Notes under the pieces: model-generated
What the model saw: only the letters and a program-made list of their open reading frames with translations
The model's database searches: none
What the model was told of the DNA's origin: nothing
Assembly (NCBI RefSeq): GCF_000255705.1
Contig: NZ_JH636440.1
Span: forward strand, 142,135 to 200,298
Direction: 5' to 3'
From: Zavarzinella formosa DSM 19928
GTDB lineage: Bacteria > Planctomycetota > Planctomycetia > Gemmatales > Gemmataceae
Length of the DNA stretch: 58,164 nt
Shown: piece by piece, positions 1 to 8,056 of the stretch
Layout of the letters: each line of letters opens with the position of its first letter
Numbering within the stretch: the stretch's first letter is position 1
Position numbers and translations under genes: made by a program

Positions 1-243
1 TCGGTTAAACCGGCTCTGGCCCGGCTGACGCGGAAACAGATGCTTGTAATCCCTCAGGGCGGCGAGCAGTTCCGTTTCGCGATGCCATCCCCGGCATTCG
101 CCGATGACGGCCATGGCGATCAGTTCGGAGTCGGAACATTCCGGCTCGGGGCCGGTTCGTCGCAGCAAGGGAGCCAGCGGCCGGACAAAGTCGTCGACGA
201 GGCAATAGACCCAAGTGCAGAAATCGGTGAAATCGGCTATCAT
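1..243 (-). CDS. Transposase, N-terminal part (IS982/IS4-like)
   Basis: The reverse strand from the ATG at 243 is open to the window edge (81 codons). The encoded N-terminus contains a VDDF element near residue 17, a SDSELIAMAVIGE helix near residue 38 and a FPRQPGQSRFNR segment near residue 70. This arrangement (helical VDDF head, S-x-S-E-L/V-hydrophobic helix, then FPxxxxxSRFNR) is what I know from the N-terminal region of IS982-type DDE transposases. An AAAGGA ribosome site precedes the ATG by about 7 bases. The catalytic DDE part lies outside the window, so intactness cannot be judged. An IS4-type or unclassified family is the alternative. Confidence 0.6.
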   Translation of the reverse strand, partial: MIADFTDFCTWVYCLVDDFVRPLAPLLRRTGPEPECSDSELIAMAVIGECRGWHRETELLAALRDYKHLFPRQPGQSRFNR

Positions 244-592
244 GGCGAATGTCCTTTTCGTTGGGAATCAGGGATGCGACCGCTAATCTCATCCTAGAAA
301 ACCAGCGCTAAGGACTTCTTTTTCAGGCCACACAAGTATTCACTGCCGACGAACTAGCATAATGCCCCATTGGTCATTCAGTCATTGGTCATTCTCTCCT
401 CCCTTGCCATGAAACTTCCCCCCCCCCTCTTGCCATCCGGCGGCTGGCTGCGGAAAATTATTCGTGTGGTCGTTTTCAGGTTCACCTTCCCGAGTCCGCA
501 CCTTCCGAACAATCTGTCGGCGACTGGCCCGGTCCCTTGGAACCACGGTTTGACATTCCAAGACGCGGTCCGACCACAGGTGGTATTGTCTC
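244..592. other. Intergenic region with tandem 12-mer
   Basis: No convincing gene is seen. It must hold the outer end of the insertion sequence that starts at 243, but the terminal inverted repeat cannot be placed because the other end is outside the window. A perfect direct repeat of CATTGGTCATTC occurs at 368-379 and 383-394. A TTGACA box at 550-555 precedes the CBS gene but has no acceptable -10 box at 16-18 bases, so I do not call a promoter. Confidence 0.5.
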
Positions 593-1060
593 ATGGAATT
601 GGCCCGCAACCTCCGCAATGATCCCGTGATGCGGCTCGAACCGTCATCCCCGCGGATGGTGGATCGCGCAAGTACCGTGGCCGAGGCCGTTGCCCTCATG
701 CGGCGAGAACACATCGGTTGTGTGCTGGTGTCCGAAAACGGAACCCTCGCCGGAATTTTCACGGAGCGCGACCTGATGGGCCGCGTGCTGGCCGTCGGCA
801 AGAGCTTGGAAACGCCGATCAACGACGTGATGACCCCGCAACCGGAAACCGTCAACCCGCGTGACAGCGTGCGGGCGGCCGTGCGGCGAATGAAGTCCGG
901 CGGGCACCGCCACCTGCCGGTTGTTGATGATGACAACCGGCCCGTTGGCATGGTATCCGCCAAGCGAATCGTCCGGTATCTGGTCGAACATTACCCGGCC
1001 GCCGTATATTGCCAACCCCCGGACCCGACGGCCCACCCCGCGTCGGCCGAGGGGGCTTGA
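593..1060 (+). CDS. CBS-domain pair protein
   Basis: A 155-residue cytoplasmic protein made almost entirely of two CBS repeats (about residues 18-75 and 80-138). The first shows HIGCVLVSENGTLAGIFTERD and the second HRHLPVVDDDNRPVGMVS, the usual CBS pattern of a G-hydrophobic strand followed by T/S-x-R/K-D. CBS pairs (Bateman modules) bind adenine nucleotides and regulate partners or act as stand-alone sensors. AGGTGG lies 10 bases before the ATG. The gene is 68 bases upstream of korA on the same strand, so co-transcription and a regulatory tie to the oxidoreductase are possible but unproven. There is no fused catalytic domain; the last 15 residues are Pro/Ala-rich and probably disordered. Confidence 0.85.
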   Translation: MELARNLRNDPVMRLEPSSPRMVDRASTVAEAVALMRREHIGCVLVSENGTLAGIFTERDLMGRVLAVGKSLETPINDVMTPQPETVNPRDSVRAAVRRMKSGGHRHLPVVDDDNRPVGMVSAKRIVRYLVEHYPAAVYCQPPDPTAHPASAEGA

Positions 1061-1128
1061 ACCACCCACCCGAAAAACCGCCCGTGTCCATATTCTCTCC
1101 CATTTGTGTTTGACTCAAGGAACTCTCA

Positions 1129-3030
1129 ATGTCCGCGACCGCGACGCCGGATTCGGCGAGTCGGAAAGTGCAAGAAGTCGAGTCGATTACGATCCGGTTT
1201 GCCGGCGACTCGGGGGACGGCATGCAGCTCGCCGGAACCCAGTTTACCAACGTCTCGGCCGTTCTCGGGAACGACATTGCGACGTTCCCGGACTTCCCGG
1301 CCGAAATTCGGGCGCCCGCCGGAACCCTCGCCGGGGTATCCGGCTTTCAGGTTCACTTCGCCAGTTCGGATATTCACACGCCGGGCGACACGCTGAACTG
1401 TCTGGTCGTCATGAACCCGGCCGCCCTGAAGACCAACCTCCGGGACCTGGAACCGGGCGGCATCCTGATCGTCAACTCGGATTCCTTCGGGGCCAACGAC
1501 CTGAAGAAAGCCAAATACACCGTCAACCCGCTGGAAGACGGCTCGCTCAAGGGTTACCGCGTTGTCCGGGTCGCCATCGACACCCTGAACCGCGAAGCCG
1601 TCAAAGAGTGCGGCCTGACGCCGAAAGACTCCGACCGTTGCAAGAACTTCTTCGCGCTCGGCCTCGTGTATTGGATGTTCGAGCGGCCGATGGACGGCAC
1701 GCTGAAGTACATCAAGGACAAGTTCGGCAAGAAGATCGACGTGCTGGAAGCCAACACGCGGTCCCTCAAAGCCGGTTACAACTACGGGGACACGGTCGAG
1801 GTGATGCCGGTGCAATACCGGGTCGCCAAGGCCAAGATGACCCCCGGCGTTTACCGGAAGATCACCGGGAACGAGGCGATGGCGATGGGGCTGGTGACGG
1901 CCTCCACGCTGGCCGAGAAGCAACTGGTGTTCTCCGGTTACCCGATCACCCCGGCCTCGGACATTCTTCATCAACTGGCGGACATGAAGAACTTCGGCGT
2001 GAAAACGCTGCAAGCCGAGGATGAAATCGCGGCCGTCGGCATCGCCATCGGGGCGGCCTACGGCGGGGCCATCGGCATCACCGCCACCAGCGGGCCGGGC
2101 ATCTGCCTCAAGGCCGAAGCCATTGGCTTGGCCGTGATGACCGAACTTCCCTTGGTCGTGATCGACGTTCAACGCGGCGGCCCCAGCACCGGCCTGCCGA
2201 CCAAGACCGAACAGGCTGACTTGCTGCAAGCCATGTTCGGCCGCAACGGCGAATGCCCCGTGGCCATCGTCGCCCCGCGTTCGCCCGGCGACTGCTTCGA
2301 CATGGCCTTCGAGGCCATCCGCATCGCCACCCAATTCATGGTGCCGACGTTCGTGCTGTCCGATGGCTACATCGCCAACGGGGCCGAACCGTGGCCGATC
2401 CCGGATCTTTCCAAACTGCCGTCGATCAAGGTCCAGCACCCGACCGGCCCGAACTCCTCCAACGGCCAGACGCACGAAAACGGCGCCGGCGAACCCGGCA
2501 CGTTCCTCCCGTACAAGCGGAACGAACTGCTGGTGCGGCCGTGGGCCATCCCCGGCACCCCCGGCCTCGAACACCGCATCGGCGGCATCGAAAAGCAGGA
2601 CGGCACCGGCAATGTCAACTACGACGGCCACAACCACGAACACATGGTGAAGACGCGGGCCCAAAAGGTCGCCAACATCGCCAAGACCATCCCCGACCTT
2701 GAAATCGAAGGAGATCAGGACGGCGACCTGTTGGTGATCGGCTGGGGCGGCACTTACGGCTCCATCGCCACCGCCGTCCAACGGGCCCGCCGCAAGGGTC
2801 TCAAGGTCGGCCAGGTGCATTTCCGCCACCTGAACCCTTTCCCGAAGAACACCGCCGAGGTGTTCAAGAAGTTCAAGAAGTTCCTCATCCCCGAACTGAA
2901 CGCCGGTCAGTTGCTGCTCCTGTTGCGGGCTCAGTTCCTGATCCCGGCCCAAGGGTATAATAAAGTTCAGGGTCGGCCCTTCTTGGTGAGCGAACTGGAA
3001 GAGGCGATTGAGGGGATTTTGAAGTCGTAA
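1129..3030 (+). CDS. korA: 2-oxoacid:ferredoxin oxidoreductase, fused gamma-alpha subunit
   Basis: Catalyses, with KorB, CoA-dependent oxidative decarboxylation of a 2-oxoacid (most likely 2-oxoglutarate) with reduction of ferredoxin, in the cytoplasm. The 633-residue length fits the fused form: a gamma domain first (about residues 17-205, with FAGDSGDGMQL near 22 and FPAEIRAPAGTLAG near 58), then the alpha/pyrimidine-binding domain (from about 235, GNEAMAMG, with FSGYPITPASDIL, TATSGPGICLKAE, and DVQRGGPSTGLPTKTEQ-type motif near 345), and a C-terminal transketolase-C-like domain ending near 625. AAGGAA sits before the ATG. It is followed after a repeat array by korB. Substrate (2-oxoglutarate rather than pyruvate or branched-chain oxoacid) is inferred from the KorAB-type architecture without a ferredoxin domain. 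In planctomycetes such an enzyme can take the place of 2-oxoglutarate dehydrogenase in the TCA cycle. Confidence 0.92.
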   Translation: MSATATPDSASRKVQEVESITIRFAGDSGDGMQLAGTQFTNVSAVLGNDIATFPDFPAEIRAPAGTLAGVSGFQVHFASSDIHTPGDTLNCLVVMNPAALKTNLRDLEPGGILIVNSDSFGANDLKKAKYTVNPLEDGSLKGYRVVRVAIDTLNREAVKECGLTPKDSDRCKNFFALGLVYWMFERPMDGTLKYIKDKFGKKIDVLEANTRSLKAGYNYGDTVEVMPVQYRVAKAKMTPGVYRKITGNEAMAMGLVTASTLAEKQLVFSGYPITPASDILHQLADMKNFGVKTLQAEDEIAAVGIAIGAAYGGAIGITATSGPGICLKAEAIGLAVMTELPLVVIDVQRGGPSTGLPTKTEQADLLQAMFGRNGECPVAIVAPRSPGDCFDMAFEAIRIATQFMVPTFVLSDGYIANGAEPWPIPDLSKLPSIKVQHPTGPNSSNGQTHENGAGEPGTFLPYKRNELLVRPWAIPGTPGLEHRIGGIEKQDGTGNVNYDGHNHEHMVKTRAQKVANIAKTIPDLEIEGDQDGDLLVIGWGGTYGSIATAVQRARRKGLKVGQVHFRHLNPFPKNTAEVFKKFKKFLIPELNAGQLLLLLRAQFLIPAQGYNKVQGRPFLVSELEEAIEGILKS

Positions 3031-3035
3031 AGACA

Positions 3036-3250
3036 ACCTCACCCCCTAACCCCCTCTCCTAAAAGAGAGGGGGGACAAGACCGCCCGATGAAGACGGGAA
3101 GTTGTTGCAGTGATATTCGCCCTCTTGCTCCCCCTCTCCTAAAAGAGAGGGGGGACAAGACAAGCGGAAGATGGCTGGAAGCAATTGGCAAGCATTCCCT
3201 CCCTCTTGCTCCCCCTCTCTTTTAGGAGAGGGGGCCGGGGGGTGAGGTTA
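3036..3250. repeat. Palindrome (REP-like) array between korA and korB
   Basis: Three copies of a hairpin CCCCTCTCCTAAAAGAGAGG-type unit lie at about 3051-3073, 3130-3154 and 3210-3235. The first is preceded by CCTCACCCCCTAA and the third, in inverted orientation, is followed by CCGGGGGGTGAGGTT, so the outer units form a large inverted repeat around a central copy. A related element with CTTTAGGGAAGGGGGCCGGG is at about 31676-31706. It interrupts what is otherwise a two-gene operon; no start or stop codon is affected. Confidence 0.85.
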
Positions 3251-3284
3251 AACCTGAAACTCTCCCATAACTGAAAACATACTC

Positions 3285-4304
3285 ATGGCTACCACTGCAT
3301 TACCGACTCTCAAGCCCCAGGACTTCGCCAGCGATCAGGAAATTCGCTGGTGTCCGGGCTGCGGCGATTACTCCATCCTCGCCCAGATGAAGAAGGCCCT
3401 CAGCACGCTGAATTTTCCGCGTGAGAAGATGGCCTTCGTCTCCGGCATCGGCTGTTCCAGCCGGTTCCCGTATTACATGAATACATATGGGTTCCACACC
3501 ATCCATGGGCGGGCGCCGACGTTCGCCACCGGGTTGAAGCTGGCCCAGCCGGAACTCATGGTGTGGGTCGTCACCGGCGACGGCGACGGCCTCTCCATCG
3601 GCGGCAATCACCTGATTCATGCTTTGCGCCGCAACATCGACATCAAGGTGTTGTTGTTCAACAACGAGATTTACGGTCTCACCAAGGGGCAGTACTCCCC
3701 GACCTCCCGCGTCGGCACCAAGTCCAAGACGACGCTGCAAGGCTCGGTGGATTCGCCGATCCGGCCGCTGTCGATGGCCATTGCCGCCGAGGCCACTTTC
3801 GTCGCCCGCACGATGGACCTTGACCCGAACCACCTGACGATGACCCTGCAACGGGCCGCCGCTCACAAGGGATCGGCCTTCGTCGAGATCTATCAGAACT
3901 GCAAGATCTTCAATGACGGCGTGTTTGAATACGTCACCGAAAAGACCACCAAGTCCGACAACGCCATGTTCCTTGAACACGGCAAGCCGATGATCTTCGG
4001 CAAGGACCGCAACAAGGGCATCCGCCTCAACGGGCTGACGCCGGAAGTGGTCACCATCGGCAAAGATTGCGCGTTGGATGATGTCGTTGTCCACGACGAA
4101 AACGTCGAAAACCCGACGATGGCCTACCTGCTGAGCCGCTTCATGTGCCCGGCCTTCCCGGAAGCCTTCGGCGTCGTGCGGAACGTGTCCAAGCCGAGCT
4201 ACGACGAACTCCAAGCCAAGCAATCGGCCGACGCCCTCGCCAAGAAGGGCAAAGGCGATCTGATGAAGATGTTCAAGAATGATGATTTGTGGACGGTGGA
4301 ATAA
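3285..4304 (+). CDS. korB: 2-oxoacid:ferredoxin oxidoreductase, beta subunit
   Basis: TPP-binding catalytic subunit paired with the upstream KorA. Of 339 residues, the start shows IRWCPGCGDYSIL (near residue 20), with the Cys pair characteristic of the family, followed by GIGCSSRFPYYMNTYG and HGRAPTFATGLKLA. The thiamine-diphosphate/Mg motif GDGDGLSIGGNH begins near residue 98 and runs to NNEIYGLTKGQYSPTS. The length and absence of a 4Fe-4S ferredoxin domain match the short beta subunit. The CBS-korA-korB order on one strand suggests one transcript interrupted by the 215-base palindrome array. The C-terminal 60 residues are Lys-rich, ending about one helix beyond the usual end. Confidence 0.93.
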   Translation: MATTALPTLKPQDFASDQEIRWCPGCGDYSILAQMKKALSTLNFPREKMAFVSGIGCSSRFPYYMNTYGFHTIHGRAPTFATGLKLAQPELMVWVVTGDGDGLSIGGNHLIHALRRNIDIKVLLFNNEIYGLTKGQYSPTSRVGTKSKTTLQGSVDSPIRPLSMAIAAEATFVARTMDLDPNHLTMTLQRAAAHKGSAFVEIYQNCKIFNDGVFEYVTEKTTKSDNAMFLEHGKPMIFGKDRNKGIRLNGLTPEVVTIGKDCALDDVVVHDENVENPTMAYLLSRFMCPAFPEAFGVVRNVSKPSYDELQAKQSADALAKKGKGDLMKMFKNDDLWTVE

Positions 4305-4333
4305 AGGCGGAGTTTTCAGTTTTCAGTGAAAAC

Positions 4334-4414
4334 AAAGAGCCCCGCTGCGTAAGCGGCGGGGGTGGCTACCACACCATGGAAGCTACCCCCGCCGCTTACG
4401 CAGCGGGGCTCTTT
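4334..4414. repeat. Large palindrome, REP family B, overlapping a stop codon
   Basis: Arms of about 36 bases (AAGAGCCCCGCTGCGTAAGC... and its complement) enclose a short loop at about 4371-4377. The TAA stop of the flippase gene on the minus strand (4396-4398) lies inside the right arm, so the repeat sits at the 3' ends of both converging genes korB and the flippase. A close relative with the same layout is at 41726-41807. It may serve as a bidirectional terminator. Confidence 0.85.
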
Positions 4415-5925
4415 GCTGTTGTCTTGAACATGCCGAAGGGCACACGGACTTTCCATTTCAGGCCAATTTCCCAACCAACGATCACCATCCCATACGGCAA
4501 CATCCCCGCCAATCCCACGCCCATCAGCGTTGCCCACGTCGTCACTTGCGGGGCCAACAGCAGCCAAATCATTACCGGAATCACGCTTGCCATCAGCGGT
4601 TTCAGCCAGCTTCCCCAGAGATAGTCTCCCCACGATAATCCCATCGGGCGGCGGGCTTCGTGGATGGTCCACAGATTGATCAACACGTTTGGCAATACGA
4701 TTCCCCACACCAGACCAATCAGGCCGAATGATTGGCACAAGACGATGCTCAGGGCGAGGTTGACGGCCGCTTCCAGCAGAGACATGCGAGCGAAGGTTTT
4801 GAGCCTTCCGGTGCCGTACAGAATGCGGGCGGCGACGGATTGGGCCATCGCCAGCGACAGGGGCAGGCTGAGGATCACGAGGGGGCGATAACAGGTTTCA
4901 CCGTAAGCCGGGTCTTTCAGCCAGAGGTTGAGGAACACTTCCCCGAAGATCACAAAACCGGCTTGGATCGGCAGGATCAGATACAACACGAAGCGCGTGG
5001 CCTTCACGAACATGTCGCGGATTTGATCGTGTTTCCCGGCGGCTTCCAGCGAACTGACGGCCGGGGTCAAGGTGGTGATGGCGGTGCGCAAGAGGGATTT
5101 GGCCATCTCGACCAGCCGGCCGATGATGGCGAAGGCCGTCACCGAACCCATGCCGAGAAACGCGGCCACAATCAGCGTGCCGCTCTGCACCGTCACCCGC
5201 CCGGCGATCATGGCGAGGAACGCATTCGTGCCGTAGCCCCGGATTTCATGGAACGATTCCCGGTTGACATGCCGCCAGCGGAAGCGAATCTCCGGCAGAA
5301 ATTTCCGGCACAGCACGGCGAAAATCGCGTGTTCCAACACGTTGCCGACGGTGATGACCAAGCCGACATCCAACAGCGTGCCGCTGGTTTCGAGGACCGC
5401 GATCAACACCCCCGTCCGGATTGTCAGCACGATCAACCGGACGACGCTCTTGGAGCCATAACGTTCCAACCCGTCGAGGATGGCCGGGAAGACGCTTAAC
5501 GGCAGCGTGATCGCCAAGTTCCCGAGCATCAGCAGGCCGAAGGTCATCGCCTCCGTGCGGGGAACGCCGCTGGAAGCCATTCCCGCCACCGACCACGGGA
5601 TGATCGCCCCGCCGACGAGCAAGGCTCCTCCGGCGAGAGCCGAAAAGAGAAACCACGTCGTGGAAAGCAACCCGCGCAACCGGTCGGCCTCGCCGGTTTG
5701 GTGGAACTTCGCCACATAGCGCACCACGCAGGCGGCAATGCCAAGGTCGAATAGTGTCAGATAAGCAAGCAATGATTCGACAAATGCCCACACGCCATAA
5801 GGACCGGCCCCGAGCCGCCGGATCATGTACGGGGTGAGGAAGAAACTCACCAGCAGCGTGGCGGCAAACGCCAGCCAATTGCTGACGGCACTGAGCATCA
5901 ATCGTTTGCGAACGGGCGCGCCCAT
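4396..5925 (-). CDS. Wzx-like oligosaccharide flippase (MATE/MOP superfamily)
   Basis: A 509-residue integral membrane protein with about 12-14 hydrophobic segments, beginning with a short basic head and a first helix around residues 12-32 that is followed by the TPYMIRRLGAGPYGVWAF signature typical of polysaccharide-biosynthesis (Wzx/RfbX) proteins; FDLGIAACVVRYVAKF follows near residue 60. It probably flips lipid-linked saccharides across the cytoplasmic membrane. AGGAGGG precedes the ATG by about 8 bases. The last residues (from about 500, FGMFKTTAKSPAA) are encoded as the gene enters the REP palindrome, which supplies the stop codon, so the C-terminus may have been altered by repeat insertion. 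No glycosyltransferases lie next to it. Confidence 0.85.
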   Translation of the reverse strand: MGAPVRKRLMLSAVSNWLAFAATLLVSFFLTPYMIRRLGAGPYGVWAFVESLLAYLTLFDLGIAACVVRYVAKFHQTGEADRLRGLLSTTWFLFSALAGGALLVGGAIIPWSVAGMASSGVPRTEAMTFGLLMLGNLAITLPLSVFPAILDGLERYGSKSVVRLIVLTIRTGVLIAVLETSGTLLDVGLVITVGNVLEHAIFAVLCRKFLPEIRFRWRHVNRESFHEIRGYGTNAFLAMIAGRVTVQSGTLIVAAFLGMGSVTAFAIIGRLVEMAKSLLRTAITTLTPAVSSLEAAGKHDQIRDMFVKATRFVLYLILPIQAGFVIFGEVFLNLWLKDPAYGETCYRPLVILSLPLSLAMAQSVAARILYGTGRLKTFARMSLLEAAVNLALSIVLCQSFGLIGLVWGIVLPNVLINLWTIHEARRPMGLSWGDYLWGSWLKPLMASVIPVMIWLLLAPQVTTWATLMGVGLAGMLPYGMVIVGWEIGLKWKVRVPFGMFKTTAKSPAA

Positions 5926-6012
5926 TAGTGGTCGCCCTCCTGGCGCAAGAGTTCTCGGGTGTTCATCACCCGACAGGATACCATGGAGGGTGTTTTTTCG
6001 GCCAGACGAGTT

Positions 6013-6297
6013 TCACTCGGGCTTGGAAATGGATTGCAACAGCGAATCGGCCATGTCCCCGAGGGTGTGGCAACTCCGGCCGCAGAGGGCCATTGGGGTG
6101 GGTTGCGGCCGTTTGTCGTGCCGCAGACTCATCAAGATGGGAATGGCTTCCCGGATATCCGATTTGGTGTTCGACAAGTCTTCGAGGCATTCCTCAATGA
6201 TGCACGCGGATTCCGACGACCAATCATCGGTGTTGACGGGCTGGCTCGCGGCGATCCGAAGTTTTTCGATCACCCCGGCTGTTTGCTCCGGTGTCAT
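6013..6297 (-). CDS. Small hypothetical protein, 94 residues
   Basis: Not recognised. A soluble, helical-looking protein with acidic N-terminal half (DDWSSESACIIEECLEDL near residue 24) and no signal peptide or membrane segment. Four cysteines (about 32, 37, 72, 76) are scattered and do not form an obvious metal motif. Its ATG overlaps the stop codon of the preceding membrane-protein gene (ATGA at 6294-6297), which is the main support for it being real. It is the last gene of a three-gene set with 6294-6662 and 6683-7378. Confidence 0.6.
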   Translation of the reverse strand: MTPEQTAGVIEKLRIAASQPVNTDDWSSESACIIEECLEDLSNTKSDIREAIPILMSLRHDKRPQPTPMALCGRSCHTLGDMADSLLQSISKPE

Positions 6298-6662
6298 GAT
6301 TTGCCCGCCGTCAGAAGGGCGATATTCACCAGAAACATGAAAGCCGCCACGGTGGCGAACAGGGTCGCCAGCAACCAGCCTCCCACCTGCATTCGATCAA
6401 TTTGCCGATAGATGGGCGTCGGCTCGTCTTTCGAGATCGGCCAGAAGACGGCCCAAATGCCTGTCGAGCATAGGGCGGCCTGTCGGCCGGCCTTGCGCCA
6501 GAACCTCCCGGCGAGGGCGAATTCCAGCCCGGCCCCTGCGACGCACCATCCCCAGCCGTATTGCTGGCCGAGGAAGTAGCCGCCGGCACCGATGGCCCCG
6601 ACAACGATCAAACTCATGACCGTCGTGAAGATCGTGACGAACAAGACGAGGACGAAAATCAC
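6294..6662 (-). CDS. Small membrane protein, 122 residues
   Basis: Unrecognised protein with a long hydrophobic N-terminus (residues 1-30, FVLVLFVTIFTTVMSLIVV then glycine-rich GAIGAGGYFLGQQYGWG), a second hydrophobic stretch near 33-50 and a third near 93-116. A basic-aromatic linker (SKDEPTPIYRQIDRMQ) separates the last two. It starts with GTG at 6662, 20 bases after the lipoprotein gene, and overlaps the next gene by ATGA, so the three genes are probably one operon. Likely located in the cytoplasmic membrane; role unknown. Confidence 0.65.
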   Translation of the reverse strand: MIFVLVLFVTIFTTVMSLIVVGAIGAGGYFLGQQYGWGWCVAGAGLEFALAGRFWRKAGRQAALCSTGIWAVFWPISKDEPTPIYRQIDRMQVGGWLLATLFATVAAFMFLVNIALLTAGKS

Positions 6663-6682
6663 GGCGGCCCCGCCTGATGAGA

Positions 6683-7378
6683 TTAATCCATCGTAAAGGT
6701 TCGTTGGTGATCTGTTGTCGAAGAGGTGAATTTGAGCGATATGTCAAATGCAATCCGGCTGACAAATTTTTGATAGAACCCGGAGATCTGCGAACGGTTT
6801 TCCACCTCGATCTCGCGGCCCTTCGGGAATTCGACGTTATAATCCGAGTGGAAGGCGGGGTCTCTCACGCTCTTGGAAAGATCGTAGGCGTTCACGGAAA
6901 TCGCCGCCCGTCCCTGGAGCCACTGGCCCTGGCTGTTTGGCTTGTAGAGATCCATGTCGATAATCTCGACATCGACGACATAGTCTGCGGAAAAATTCTT
7001 GCCGATGTCGTAGGGGTGGGCTGACCGCCAGTTCGGATGTTCGGACTTGTATTCGTCGATCTTCGGCATCTTGAGAACCTGGACTTTTTCCTCGTTCTCC
7101 TTCAGCCGGGCGTCCAGCACTTGCATCAGTTCGACGTTCAGCTTGCGATCCGCGCCGGAAAGGTCCGAGGGCAGGCCGGGTTTGCTGGAAACCAGCACGA
7201 CGACCTTGGCGTCCTCATGCTTTGGCTGCACTTTGAAGGGAAACTCGGCCAGGCTGCGCGCTTCCCGCCCGCCAAAGAGAATCTCGGGAATCAGGAAGGG
7301 ATTGGTCCCGCACCCGAAATTGACGCTGCTGGCCAGCAGCCCGAGAACGATCGTTCGCCGCGAAATCCGTTTCGACAT
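6683..7378 (-). CDS. Putative lipoprotein, 231 residues
   Basis: Unrecognised exported protein. I chose the ATG at 7378 because GGAAGG lies 7 bases upstream and it gives a basic head (MSKRISRRT), a hydrophobic core and a lipobox-like NFGC ending near residue 22; an upstream ATG at 7501 would add 41 residues that spoil the signal peptide. The mature part shows VVVLVSSKPGLPSDLSG near 60 and ADYVVDVEIIDMDLY near 140, suggesting an alternating beta-strand domain. First gene of the 7378-6013 set, with the DUF2752 gene 126 bases upstream on the same strand. Confidence 0.7.
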   Translation of the reverse strand: MSKRISRRTIVLGLLASSVNFGCGTNPFLIPEILFGGREARSLAEFPFKVQPKHEDAKVVVLVSSKPGLPSDLSGADRKLNVELMQVLDARLKENEEKVQVLKMPKIDEYKSEHPNWRSAHPYDIGKNFSADYVVDVEIIDMDLYKPNSQGQWLQGRAAISVNAYDLSKSVRDPAFHSDYNVEFPKGREIEVENRSQISGFYQKFVSRIAFDISLKFTSSTTDHQRTFTMD

Positions 7379-7504
7379 GGAACCTTCCCCCCGAAGGCTG
7401 CGGCCATCCTGACCGCAAGCCGTGAGCCATGAGCCAAACCCCAAATCCCCTGAACAAAGCCGGCCATCGACATTGGCCCAGCTGATGGCCTTTCGGCTCA
7501 TCGC

Positions 7505-8005
7505 TCAAAGCTTGTCCCAAACAATCACCCCCACCCATCGCGTCAGCATCAAGACCACATAGACGCCCATGGCGAGAGGCACGAAAATCTCAAACCGTCT
7601 CACCCACAAGTACCGGCCCCGCAGGGAGCAATAAATGCTCCACGGAACCGACAGGGCAAGAACCGTGGCCAGCAGGGTGCCGACCCAGTTGGCCCGCAAC
7701 GAGTTCCACACGTCCCCCCGGACAAGCATGGCAAAACTCGTCGTCATCCCGCAGGACGGGCAGGGAATTCCCACCACCTGCTTGAAGTTGCATGGCGGAA
7801 GCCCCAAACTCTCGTGGGAGGCCATCCGCATTGGTTCGCCGTCCGGCCCGTAGGGCCTCACCTGCGTCGCCACGTAAAACACCGTGGCGAACAGGGCCGC
7901 CATTAACAGGAGCAACCCGCGAACCCACCACGTCGGGCGTTCCTCCGATGGCTTGGGCGGCCGGGTGGCTGTTCGGATGGGCGGGGGCGGCGGTTGGTCA
8001 TCCAT
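7505..8005 (-). CDS. DUF2752 membrane protein
   Basis: The protein carries the DUF2752 signature CNFKQVVGIPCPSCGMTT, in which a GxPCPxCGxT segment precedes a membrane helix, followed by an amphipathic RGDVWNSLRANW segment and two more membrane helices. DUF2752 proteins are small polytopic membrane proteins of unknown function that are common in planctomycetes and Bacteroidetes. I place the start at the ATG at 8005 (166 residues, Pro-rich cytoplasmic head, helix 1 near 30-50); an ATG at 8071 is possible but has no ribosome site and would overlap tilS, which is transcribed divergently from 8057. Confidence 0.8.
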   Translation of the reverse strand: MDDQPPPPPIRTATRPPKPSEERPTWWVRGLLLLMAALFATVFYVATQVRPYGPDGEPMRMASHESLGLPPCNFKQVVGIPCPSCGMTTSFAMLVRGDVWNSLRANWVGTLLATVLALSVPWSIYCSLRGRYLWVRRFEIFVPLAMGVYVVLMLTRWVGVIVWDKL

Positions 8006-8056
8006 CGTCTGTTCCGAGTGGGTCAGGGTGTAACGGTCTCTGTTCGGCGGGTCAAG

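Noticed and set aside
550-587. TTGACA at 550-555 as a sigma-70 promoter for the CBS gene
   Set aside because: No -10 box at usual distance; the only AT-rich spot (GGTATT at 582) is 26 bases away.
1126-3042. 638-codon frame on the minus strand opposite korA
   Set aside because: Shadow of korA; no motif and arbitrary composition rich in His/Gly/Asp.
3036-3250. Possible CRISPR-like array
   Set aside because: Units are perfect palindromes of unequal spacing and orientation, no spacers of constant length and no cas genes.
4732-5499. 255-codon plus-strand frame opposite the flippase gene
   Set aside because: Shadow of a membrane protein; composition dominated by Gly/His/Asp/Arg, no recognised domain.
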